Of a stretch of 64,000 nt of DNA, positions 22,650 through 32,311 are shown in pieces (position 1 is the first letter of the stretch; each line of letters begins with the position of its first letter). Under the pieces are notes generated by a model. The model saw only the letters and a program-made list of their open reading frames with translations, had not been told where the DNA came from and ran no database searches. Source of the DNA: Cadophora sp. MPI-SDFR-AT-0126 (Eukaryota; Ascomycota; Leotiomycetes; Helotiales; Ploettnerulaceae); the NCBI GenBank assembly GCA_020747065.1, contig JAGMVK010000003.1, forward strand, positions 3,100,001 through 3,164,000, given 5' to 3'. A program made the translations under genes and the position numbers.

Positions 22650-23571
22650 ATGTCCCTCTTCTTTCGTCGCGGACTCGCGACCTCATCAATGGCTTCTTTG
22701 AAGAATGCTTCCAAGGTGGTGTGTATTGGGAGGAATTATGCGTGAGTTGCCATCCCACTCTTATTCGCGATTGCTTGCCTCCGCGTGTCTCCCTTGAGGC
22801 TTCTAGCAATTGGTATAGTACGACAAGTGCTAATGCGAATTGCAGAGACCATATCACAGAACTAAATAGCGCCCGCCCAAAACAGCCCTTCTTCTTCCTC
22901 AAGCCCGCGAGTTCAATTCTGCCTCCTGGCGCTGGACCAGTTATCCGACCCCGCGGAGTGGACCTACATTATGAGGTTGAGCTGGCGTTGGTTATGGGGA
23001 AGACGGTCAAGGATCTAGAGGCTAGCGACATGAAGGGTGCCTTGGACTCTATTGAAAGTATTTATTCCCACCATTCGATTGCAATCGACGCATTATCAAA
23101 TCAAATTGAGTCAGGAACGGCGGTATTGACCTAGGCACAACAGGCTACGCCATGAGTATCGACATGACAGCCCGCAACGTCCAGAATGAAGCGAAGAAGA
23201 AAGGTCTCCCATGGAGCATAGCCAAAGGCTTTGATACCTTCCTGCCCGTCTCCCACATCATTCCCAAGTCCGCGATTCCAGATCCACATAAAGTCGAACT
23301 ATACCTCACCGTCAACGGAGAGTCTAAACAAGCCGACTCGACCGATCTCATGCTCTTCCAGATCCCCAGGATCTTGAGCGACATCTCGAAGGTTATGACA
23401 CTCGAGAAGGGAGATGTGGTTTTGACGGGTACGCCGAAGGGTGTAGGCAGTGTAAAGCCTGGTGATGTTATGAGGGCGGGTGTGAGGGTTGAGGGGAAGG
23501 AGATTGAGGAGGGGAAGATTGAGGTTAAGGTTGAGGAGTCGACCAGCACTTATGAGTTTAAGGAAACGTAA
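22650..23571 (+). CDS. FAHD1-like acylpyruvase / oxaloacetate decarboxylase, 243 aa
   Basis: Three exons: 22650-22741, 22846-23057 and 23144-23571. The short N-terminus (MSLFFRRGLATSSMAS) looks like a mitochondrial presequence. The core has the FAH family metal site (HYEVELALVMGK), the block DMTARNVQNEAKKKGLPW and the loop LTGTPKGVGSVKPGD, all typical of FAHD1. FAHD1 enzymes hydrolyse acylpyruvates and decarboxylate oxaloacetate in mitochondria using Mg2+. The length matches the compact FAHD1 type rather than full fumarylacetoacetase. The second intron (86 nt) was placed to restore the conserved block; other acceptors nearby (23114, 23134) are possible. It is only distantly similar to the FAH-family protein at 4867. 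Confidence 0.9.
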
Positions 23572-24200
23572 ATGGAAAGAGGGAGCTGTATATAGGATAT
23601 ACGGTAGGAATTGTATATTGGATACCCAACTTCGAGAGTGGCATGTTGACTTTGGAGGACAACTTACGCCATTGCCTTTCCTAATAATGTTGAAATGGTT
23701 TGCATGACTATTCCTAATTGAAAGCTTCTTGTTCTCTTCCTTTAACATTCAGATTCGAATGGTTAGGAGCTATGCGTCGTGAAGACCCATCTCCTGGTTG
23801 CTGACTTGGGAAAGACTTGGTATCTGAAATATATCAGCATCGGATGGAAAACATTGATTAAGTCGAGGTTCAAACACGAGATAAAATAACAATTTAAACT
23901 GAATATTCATCAATTACGAGAGACTCAAAATTCAATTAGAACCATCTCGAAGACTCATCATCAGAAATCGTGCCACAATTCCAATGCACAGCTCCCCACA
24001 ACCAGTCTGGTGGTACAAATAGCGTGTTTAATCCATGTCAACAAGCAACCCCGATAAGCCGATAAGGCTGAATAAGTTGGCTCTGCCGTCCCAAGCTCCT
24101 TCGCGTCAAGCTCTCTCGTCATCAAGCAAACAACAACCCCAACATCTCCCTCAACGCAAACAAATCCAGTCCTTACCTCCCATCCACCCTCTCTCACAAG
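23572..24200. other. Intergenic DNA before eaf6
   Basis: No gene seen. The last 100 bases before 24201 form a CA-rich leader, so the eaf6 promoter should lie here. Confidence 0.45.
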
Positions 24201-24943
24201 ATGTCCGAAAATAACCCCCCTGCATCCGCCACCAACGCATCCTCCACAGCTGACGTCCCCGGACAACCCTTCTACGACAAAACGCGCGCGCACCTCCGCA
24301 CCCTCCTGCACAAGCGTCGCGAGCTCGAAGCCAAACTGCAGGCGCAAGAAGCGGATATCCTGCGCAAGGAGACGGAGTACCTGGAGGATACGCCGTATGG
24401 AAATATCATTATTGGCTTCGATGCGTATACGAAGGGTGTTAGTAGTGTGCCGGGGCAGAGAAGGAGGTTGGTTGTCGTAGAAGGGAATAGGGTGTTTAGT
24501 AGGAGTAGTGTTAGTTTTGGGAATGGTGGGGTAGGTCAATTTCCGCTTTTGAATTATTATTTTGTTCTTCTTCTGTTGTGGTCATTGATATATAAGGTCC
24601 ATTGGACATTGGCAGGAATATCTCACAGCGATTTCCATACCGACAAAAGCTAACCCCGATCACCATCTAGGACTCTCCAATGGACACCGCAACATCCACA
24701 CCCGTAGCAGCCCTGGCGCCCACACCGCTCTCAACATCCTTCATCAAAGGCGGCGACAGAGAGAGTGCTTCCAACCATGCTACGCCAACCAGTGCGACGA
24801 GCGCAAATAAATCTGGTGCGGGGGGCGGCTCGAAGAAGAATAAGAAGGGTGCTGGGGCGGGAGCGACGGAGGATAGTGATACGGATACTAGGGACACGAA
24901 GAAGCAGAGAACGAATTTTGGGGCCACGGTGGGGAGAAAATAG
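24201..24943 (+). CDS. eaf6: Chromatin modification-related protein Eaf6, 200 aa
   Basis: Two exons, 24201-24530 and 24671-24943, with a 140-nt intron in phase 0. Residues about 24-100 are the NuA4 (Eaf6) domain: a coiled coil (LRTLLHKRRELEAKLQAQEA) followed by the signature EYLEDTPYGNIIIGFD. Eaf6 is a small shared subunit of the NuA4 and NuA3-type histone acetyltransferase complexes in the nucleus. The C-terminal half is a disordered Ala/Gly/Ser/Thr-rich tail with a lysine run (SKKNKKG) and ends in KKQRTNFGATVGRK. Length and order are as expected for filamentous ascomycetes. It converges with the F-box/JmjC gene. Confidence 0.93.
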
Positions 24944-25316
24944 AAATGGTGGGGATGAGGGATGGGGGTTTGGAGGGGTGAAAAATGTTAAAGGGACAAG
25001 GGAGTGAAGAAGGGATGGATGGGAAAGAAGGATGGTTTGCATCGCACGGCATGGTTGGCGTTTTTGGTGTTTGGATGTATACCTACTTGAATTTGTTGAT
25101 CCTGGTTTTGGGAGAGAGAGAGGGGTGCAAACCAGTGTAAGGGAGTGTATTGCATAGGGCTTTTGGTGCATGGTTGGGAATTGCTCAAGTAGCGGATTTC
25201 AGGATACCAATACAGAAGACCACAAGAAACGTTTGGGAGGTGTTTGATTTTACATCTTGGACATATCTACAAACAAGTCTCGACAAAACTTTCTTCGTCA
25301 GTTCATTCCTCATTCA
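24944..25316. other. Convergent 3' spacer
   Basis: This holds the 3' ends of eaf6 and of the F-box/JmjC gene. G-rich up to about 25020; no gene seen. Confidence 0.4.
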
Positions 25317-27230
25317 TCATGGCACCTCCTCATCACTATCCCCTCCAAACCCAAAACTAAACCCACCACCACTACCATTCTCCTCCCCATCATCCTTCCC
25401 AGCAACAACATCATCCCACTTCCTCTTCCTACCATCCCGCTCTTTCTTCCTCTCCAACTCCGCCATCGCCCCCTCCAACAAATCCGGATACTCCCCCCTC
25501 AATCCCTCCACAAAAACCGCATACGGATCCTCAACTTCCCTCCTAAACCCCGAAACCTGCTCCCTCTTATCTCTCATAAACGCTAACACCCTCCCCAAAT
25601 GCGCCCTTGGCACAAAGTTCTGCGTAATCGCAATACTCGGTTCAAGATTGACAACTAAATGCCACCACCCACTCGGAACATGCAGGACCTCGCCCTCGCC
25701 ACACACGCCTTCTTGACAGCCGTGCGTCCTGCGTGCTTCGGAGTGGAATTCAAGGAGCCATTCGGCGATGCTGAGGGGAGAGGTTACTTCGGAATGGTCG
25801 GACGAGACGAATACGCCTGGGGGTGGAGGGGAGCTCGGGGAAGAGGGGAACATGATCCAGTACTTGGAGCCGCGGAGGACGGCGTTCCAGGCGGATGTTG
25901 CGTTCGGGTCTTTGTGATAGGTTGAGCCGCTGCGGGAGGGGCCTATGATCAGCCATCTGTTGTCGGGACGGAGGGGGCCCAGGACCGTGAAGAGGTCTTC
26001 GCTGAAAGGGGACGGGATGGTGTAAGATGGTGAGGAAGAACTGGTGTTTGTGTGGGAGTTGGTGGTAGTGTTGAGGTCCATCTTCTCTACAAAACTCCTG
26101 TCGAAGAGGTACAGAGGACTTTCATCGCTGCTGTTGTTCATGTAGCTGACATAAGTACCCAGCGTCCAGTCTACTGCCTCAGCGCGGAATTTGACATCGC
26201 CGTACTTCTCTAGCAGCGTTTCCGTGTTCCATGACTTGTACACAGGCCATGATCGGACAGGCTCGGTTAGGATGAATGGCTTGTCGGCCCATTCTGAGGA
26301 GAATTCTGAGGGTGTGAGGTTGGTGAGGCGTGGTATGGCGTTGCTGGGCGGAATGTTGGTCGTGTATGGGATGACAGAGGTGTGTGTGCAGAGGAAGGGT
26401 CGGTAGAGTACATCAGAGAAGACATTCGGGCACGGAATCTGAGAAGTTTGCGAGGGAGTGAGGTTCAGGAGAGTTGAACGCCACGTTCCCTGCCAGGTGA
26501 AGGATCCAGATTTCGAAGCAGGTGACCTAGATGAATTAGCTTTATTGAAAGATGCGTATGTCTCTTAGCCAGCGGAAGGATGCATGACTCCGTTTGCAAT
26601 CTGTACAGCCTAGATCCAAAAATCTATGACTGTGTTTGAATGGAGGAACAAATTGTACAACATCGACATAGCAATCATTTGAAAATTTCCAACCGAGGCT
26701 CAGCCTTGGAGCATCACCTGTGACTGATATCTCCTCAGCTTGGTTCAGAATCGTCATCCAGGAATGATGCTTAAACCAGTAAAGAACAGCCCAAGACTGG
26801 GCATTACAACCAAAGACAAGGATTCCCATCAAACAAACTTGAACATAAAATAATATAAAGTGCCACTGAAGCAAGATTTAACCGTGAAAACTGGCACTCA
26901 CTCAATGAATAATGCTTTCCAAAAGTCATCAGACCTACAGAATGCATACAAGAACTTGCATGTTGCGCCCAAGAGGCGTAGCTTGTATGAGTCAAGGTAC
27001 TCCAGGAATATCGCTAGAATCTCATCTGGAAATGCTTGAAATGAACCGATCAGATTTCTCGAAATGCTCGTAGCGGTGTATTGGTTCCCAGCCGGCTTCA
27101 ATCCCAAAGGATGAGGCGGTATGGTATTATGTGACTCGTCGAGTGACAGTGAAAGTGACTCAACCCCGCCACTGGGGTAGACGTCCATGGCTGGATTGCC
27201 AGAATCTCCTGAAATGACTGAAGACTTCAT
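25317..27230 (-). CDS. F-box and JmjC domain protein (JMJD6-like), 512 aa
   Basis: Two exons, 27230-26902 and 26526-25317, join in frame across an unusually long 375-nt intron. Residues about 62-108 are an F-box (FQAFPDEILAIFLEYLDS), the SCF adaptor that binds Skp1. Residues about 205-430 form a JmjC dioxygenase domain with an intact Fe(II) triad: His314 and Asp316 (YHKDPN) and His399 (SGWWHLV), plus Lys331 (GSKYW) for 2-oxoglutarate. F-box/JmjC proteins close to JMJD6/PTDSR hydroxylate or demethylate protein substrates and may recruit them to ubiquitin ligases; the substrate here is unknown. The C-terminus is acidic and Gly-rich. The intron contains a 110-codon open frame without recognisable domain, so an additional exon cannot be fully excluded. 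Divergent from eIF4A. Confidence 0.85.
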
Positions 27231-27882
27231 TGTTGTCTAAACGCGTGAAGGACAGCCAATTGCAAGGAACTCAAAGACGAAATCGTCCAAGGGCAAAAAA
27301 AGCTGCCTCCAGAGTACTGGTGGCCTTGTTGCAAGGGCTCACACACGCCACTTCTTGTGGCAAGGGACAGGGTTAAGGACAGAGCAAGAAGAGGGGCAAA
27401 GCCTCATCTCTGGTGCTTACTAGTGCTTTCGAATCCCTCCTCCTCTGCCCAATGACCACAAAAATATGGTCCCAAGGCTGTGTGTTGTTATTCATGGTAC
27501 AGAATTCACGGTAAAAGTGTGTTTTTCGTGGCAATTAAGTGGCTCGAGTGGGTCCTCCTTCGTTAGCGAGGCTAAGGTTAGCTAGCGCAAAGGTCAAAAA
27601 ATTGTAACAATATCTTTGACCCTCCGCCTTCCCTTCCAACTCTTCATCAAACAATTCGAATATCACAAAACACAACACAAACACAACCACTAGATCCCAA
27701 TACAACTCTCGATATCGGGAGTTTGGCATCTAGTTTTTCACACAACAGCAGATCTCTTGTCGCAGGCTCTCACAGAGACCTCTGCGCATTCCACCACCCC
27801 ACCTCCCCCATCCAACTTCGCGATTTCTAGATCCCAAGCACGGCTTGCGATCTAGATCTTCCTATCAATCGAAACCGCAATC
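27231..27882. other. Divergent promoter between JmjC and eIF4A genes
   Basis: The right half, about 27770-27850, is strongly CT/CA-rich, as expected for the leader of a highly expressed translation factor. No gene is supported. Confidence 0.5.
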
Positions 27883-29338
27883 ATGGCTTCCACTGATAAG
27901 GGTCTCGAGGAGATCCCAGAGGGTAAGGGTTCCTGAAACTCTGCGAACACCACACCGCCACTGGAGCGCCGCATCGAGAAAAATTGAGGAAACCGAAGCT
28001 GATGAAACTTTTTTTTTTCAGGTCAAATCGAGTCCAACTATGATGAGACCGTCGACTCTTTCGATGCTATGGATCTCAAGCCTGAGCTCCTCCGAGGTAC
28101 GATGGAAAATCCATACTTGTTGAGAATTAGGGGTTAACATTTGATGCAGGTGTCTATGCCTACGGTTTCGAGCGTCCTTCTGCTATCCAACAGCGCGCCA
28201 TCTTGCCTGTCATCGGCGGTAAGTCTCTATAGGGATTCGCGAGATATCGGCCATAGCTTATGTATTCTCTAAGGTCGCGATGTCATCGCACAAGCCCAAT
28301 CTGGAACCGGAAAGACCGCCACTTTCTCTATCTCCGTCCTCCAGAAGCTCGACCCCACTGTCAAGCAATGCCAGGCTTTGATCCTTGCCCCAACCCGTGA
28401 GTTGGCTCAACAAATCCAGAAGGTCGTTGTTGCTATCGGAGACTTCATGAATATTGAGTGCCATGCCTGCATTGGTGGTACCAGTGTTCGTGATGACATG
28501 AAGGCTCTCCAGGATGGGCCCCACATCGTTGTCGGTACCCCAGGTCGTGTCCAGGACATGATCCAGCGCCGATTCTTGAAGACCGACAGCATGAAGATGT
28601 TCGTTCTTGATGAGGCCGATGAGATGCTTTCTGTGAGTTTCTGCGTTTTCGCGAGGTCTGTGCGACATCTAATATTTTCATAGCGTGGTTTCACGGAGCA
28701 AATCTACGACATCTTCCAACTCCTCCCTCAATCCACCCAGGTCGTTCTGCTCTCCGCCACCATGCCACAAGATGTCCTTGAGGTTACCACCAAGTTCATG
28801 CGCGATCCCGTCCGCATCTTGGTCAAGAAGGCCGAACTTACCCTCGAAGGTATTAAGCAATTCTACATCGCTGTTGAGAAGGAAGATTGGAAGCTGGACA
28901 CCCTCTCCGATCTCTACGAGACTGTCACCATCACACAAGCTGTTATCTTCTGCAACACCCGCCGGAAGGTCGACTGGCTTACCGACAAGCTCACCGCCCG
29001 TGATTTCACTGTCTCCGCCATGCACGGTGATATGGACCAGGGTCAGCGTGATCTGATTATGAAGGAGTTCCGTTCTGGTTCTTCCCGTGTCCTGATCGCT
29101 ACTGATCTTTTGGCCCGTGGTATCGATGTCCAACAAGTCTCCTTGGTCATCAACTACGATCTCCCAGCCAACCGTGAGAACTACATCCACAGAATCGGTC
29201 GTGGTGGTCGTTTTGGACGTAAGGGTGTTGCCATCAACTTCGTTACCCGCCGAGGATGTCCGCATGATGAGAGAAATCGAGCAATTTTACAGCACTCAAA
29301 TCGAGGAGATGCCAATGAACGTTGCCGATCTCATTTAA
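27883..29338 (+). CDS. tif1: Translation initiation factor eIF4A (DEAD-box helicase), one-base frameshift in last exon
   Basis: Five exons: 27883-27922, 28022-28096, 28150-28218, 28274-28632 and 28684-29338. All DEAD-box motifs are present: [36 protein letters not shown] and HRIGRGGR. Spacing and sequence identify eIF4A, the ATP-dependent RNA helicase of the cap-binding complex. The last exon is 655 nt, one base too many. After AINFVT the frame is lost at ACCCGCC (29245-29251), where ACCGCC would continue into the conserved ending ([20 protein letters not shown], then MNVADLI and stop at 29338). With one base removed the product is 398 residues, the normal length. As drawn, the frame would instead run to 29487 with an unrelated tail. 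Since the gene is essential, a sequence error or an unusual allele is more likely than a pseudogene. Confidence 0.95.
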
Positions 29339-30043
29339 GCGTTGTATTTCAGCAAAACCATAAGGAATCACAGTTCCGGCATATTTGGTGGTACGAAAAA
29401 GTGCCTGTGTCGGAACCCCTCATTCAGGGTAGTGTGAAAGTGAGCACGGTGGTTCGCCCGCGTGCGTGGATTAATTGGGCGGCATAAAAGTTGCTGCATT
29501 CTCTGCAGTTTCACAGGGTTTTTCTCGCGTGTCGTTTGGCATTGCCAACACTAGAAGGTTGGGCGATGCTATTTGCTTTTCGGTCTCCTTCCGTGTATCT
29601 AAGGATTTGCTTCATTTTGGTCATCAATCATGCTGCTTGTCGCATGGGTCTCTACCTGCTGGGCTGTTGGCATACGCAGCTGTGGATACGGGGATCACAT
29701 ACGACGGGTGCAATGGTGTTCTCGTAGCAAGGCAAAATTCAGATGTAAAATCATGGTCTTCCAGATTCTTGTTGTGACTTTCACGTGATGCCTTCCCCTT
29801 TCTACCTAAGCGAGTGCTCCTTCTCTTTGCGGTTTCTTGGCACCTTCGTTCACTCAAGCTCAACCTGCTCGCTCACCCTGGAAGAAAGATGGCATCCGTG
29901 GTGTCAACCTAAAATCATTCCATTCCATTCCACATCCCCGTACATCTATCCCCATGTACAGTATAGTACATCCCGTCCATCATCCATGAGCCCCCATTTC
30001 GAGTCGGGTTTCGTCGCTACAACAAACATTCCTCTGATCAGCC
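29339..30043. other. Intergenic DNA after eIF4A
   Basis: The eIF4A 3' untranslated region and the promoter of the coiled-coil gene lie here. No gene is supported. Confidence 0.45.
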
Positions 30044-30421
30044 ATGGCAGTACCTCGGGCTACGGCCATCCCCAGCATCGCAGAGATGGCCCAAGAGAAG
30101 CTTGAGAAACTACAGATTCGCCGAGAGAATCAAGCATTACTGGAAAAGATCAACAGCATCGGAGTACAGCGCGACAAAGATCTCGAGGACATCCGGCAGC
30201 AATACGAAGCTGCTCTTGAATTGAATAAGAAAACAGTGGCCAGAATTGACGAGCTTGCACAGAAAGTCGCTGACAGGGACCGCGAGGTGGACGAATTTGT
30301 TGAAGACTTGCAACGTTTCAAGGGTACAGTCGAGGATTTCCTGAGAACCTGTGCCTCTGAAGGTTGGTTCAAGTCAGAGTTCGGTCCTTTTAACCAAGCT
30401 GAGAAGATACAGAGGAAATAA
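30044..30421 (+). CDS. Small coiled-coil protein, 125 aa
   Basis: A single uninterrupted frame starts at an ATG in strong context (GCCATGGC). Residues about 14-100 are a near-continuous charged coiled coil (EKLEKLQIRRENQALLEKIN ... RIDELAQKVADRDREVDEFV), and the end is short and ordered (GWFKSEFGPF). I do not recognise the family. No signal peptide or membrane segment. The stop codon (30419-30421) is only eight bases before the ATG of the next gene on the same strand, which is unusual in fungi and suggests either a dicistronic transcript or an error in one of the two models. Confidence 0.7.
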   Translation: MAVPRATAIPSIAEMAQEKLEKLQIRRENQALLEKINSIGVQRDKDLEDIRQQYEAALELNKKTVARIDELAQKVADRDREVDEFVEDLQRFKGTVEDFLRTCASEGWFKSEFGPFNQAEKIQRK

Positions 30422-30429
30422 AAGAAGCC

Positions 30430-31742
30430 ATGTCTACTGTCACTGCTGATCGTTACTCTTCTTCTTTCATGCCTGAACTCGACCCTGAAGGTAAGTACAG
30501 GAGTTTCTTAGGTCCAACATGAGCTGACAATGAGAAGATGAACCTCGAAGCTCAATTGAATCACCAGCCTCGAGCATACCCACAAAGCCATCGCGCCGTG
30601 CTGCCATCAGGAAGTCGTCCTACGTCCCTCGCGAGCACAACCTCCCCCAGTTAGCATCCGAGGCTCCAGCTCAGGAGGTGGCTGGGCCTTCTGCAAAAGC
30701 TAGTGAGGTCAACGCAAGCCTCAAGAAGCCGAACCTTCCAGCAGATCCTGTTTCCAACCCTTCAACCAATAATCGAAAGCGTCCGACTGGTACTCGACCG
30801 ACCGATGCAGAGCCACCCAGACCATCTCCCATCAGGACGCGCCAGAGAAGTAGGGGTGACTGCCGAGAACTCCACCATTTCGCGGTCCCAGCACCTGCAG
30901 CTCCTGGCCCACCCAAGATACCGAAGTTATCCCAAGATCGCCGACCCCTTGGTGTCTACTACAGAGCTTCAACTGTAACTCTTGCCTCGTTGGGACTTGA
31001 TGGCGGACAGCCTGAGTTCGACTTCATATCGTCGTTCATTAATGGTATATCAAGCAAGAAGGAGAAGAATCAGTTGCTTGACAGCTTGGCAAACTTCTGC
31101 TTTTGTGACACCAAGGATGATGGAACTCGGGAGATACTCTGCACATGGGATGAAGTCTTGGATGGGTTGAAAGCAGCAGAGCTAGTCAGTGATGAGAATG
31201 GTAGTCAAGATAAGGGAAAGGGCAAAGCCGCTCTAAACTCTGACGCCGTTCCAAATGCTGTTGACGCACGTATCACGAATAACCCAAGAACGGCTGAGGT
31301 CTCGTCTTTTGCAGAGCAGCCGATCTCGGCAGGCTCCAGAAGAGGAGCAATCTATAATGCTACTGATCAGCCATATGATGGCAGAGAGAGACGGGAGCTG
31401 AAGACGGCGGACGGCAGATCTGGACATTCAGGCAATGACAGCAGAGACACAGGCTCTAGAGCCGTTGGTAGAGCAGAGCCGGGCAGTACGAAGTCAGGTG
31501 CACCGATCGAGAAGCCAGGTCCAAGCAAAGTCAATGTCAGTGAAAAGTCGGGCGGAGCAAAAGGCAAAGCAAATACAAGGGTAGCTAAAAGGCAGGCTCT
31601 GAAAAATGGTAAAGTTGTTCATGCTGCAAATACCCCAGACCTCGGTGGCTCGAACAGCGGGTCAGCAATTAACAATGGAGCCGCAGCTGAAGGAGTGACA
31701 AGAGGAGGTAGGACGGGCCGACCGCGAGCTGCAAAACGCTGA
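30430..31742 (+). CDS. Hypothetical protein with basic, AT-hook-like C-terminus, 421 aa
   Basis: Two exons, 30430-30490 and 30538-31742, with a 47-nt intron. The N-terminal half is disordered with many Pro, Ser and Arg (PSRRAAIRKSSYVPREHN). A more ordered block follows near residues 170-235 (EFDFISSFINGISSKKEKNQ, DTKDDGTREILCTWDEVLDG). The C-terminal half is Gly/Ser/Lys-rich and ends in GGRTGRPRAAKR, which contains the GRP core of an AT-hook, so binding to AT-rich DNA in the nucleus is possible. I do not recognise the family. The start ATG lies eight bases after the stop codon of the upstream coiled-coil ORF. Confidence 0.72.
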
Positions 31743-32311
31743 TCGCCTGACTAAGTCTCCTGTTGTCATAGGACTAGAGGTCCGTGGTATTGTAAGCTAT
31801 TGGGTGAATGTGGTTCAGGGAATCTTTCGCATGATGAATTAGGGAAGCGGATAGTTAGCTGTTGGTATTTGCCGTGGTGGCGATGTTGTTGTTAATATCA
31901 ATGATGAGGAATATGGCTCTAGGTAGCTGGATATCATCGCTGGACTATGAGGATTGATCGCGAGATTGAGGATTTGCTTTGTGAGGGTCAGACTTAGATA
32001 TTTGCAGATAGCAAAAGACGTCGCTTATTGGAGCCTTTCTAGTGGGAATAATCAACAGATTGCTATTGGAGTTTGTTGGTCAAGTTTCGTTGGCAACACC
32101 TGTTACACACGAAACTTTTGAGAAGAAGAAGTAGGAATCAAAAACATGCTCAGAGCCCTTAAAATTCATCGCTTGCCTCATAAGCTCGTCCATGTCTATC
32201 CATACACTTAAAATTTTAGCAATACTCATAAGCCTATCCATCGTTCAATCATCGTCAATTCGTTGCTTCATTCTCCCATATCCGTTTCACCCTCAAATCG
32301 AACCATTTCCT
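31743..32311. other. Convergent 3' spacer
   Basis: This lies between a plus-strand and a minus-strand gene end. Locally AT-rich near 31840-31960. No gene seen. Confidence 0.4.

Noticed and set aside
28678..29265. 195-codon open frame antisense to eIF4A
   Set aside because: Shadow of a highly codon-biased gene; eIF4A on the plus strand is certain.
29230..29338. Programmed ribosomal frameshifting in eIF4A
   Set aside because: No slippery heptamer or downstream structure stands out and eIF4A is not known to use it; a sequence error is simpler.
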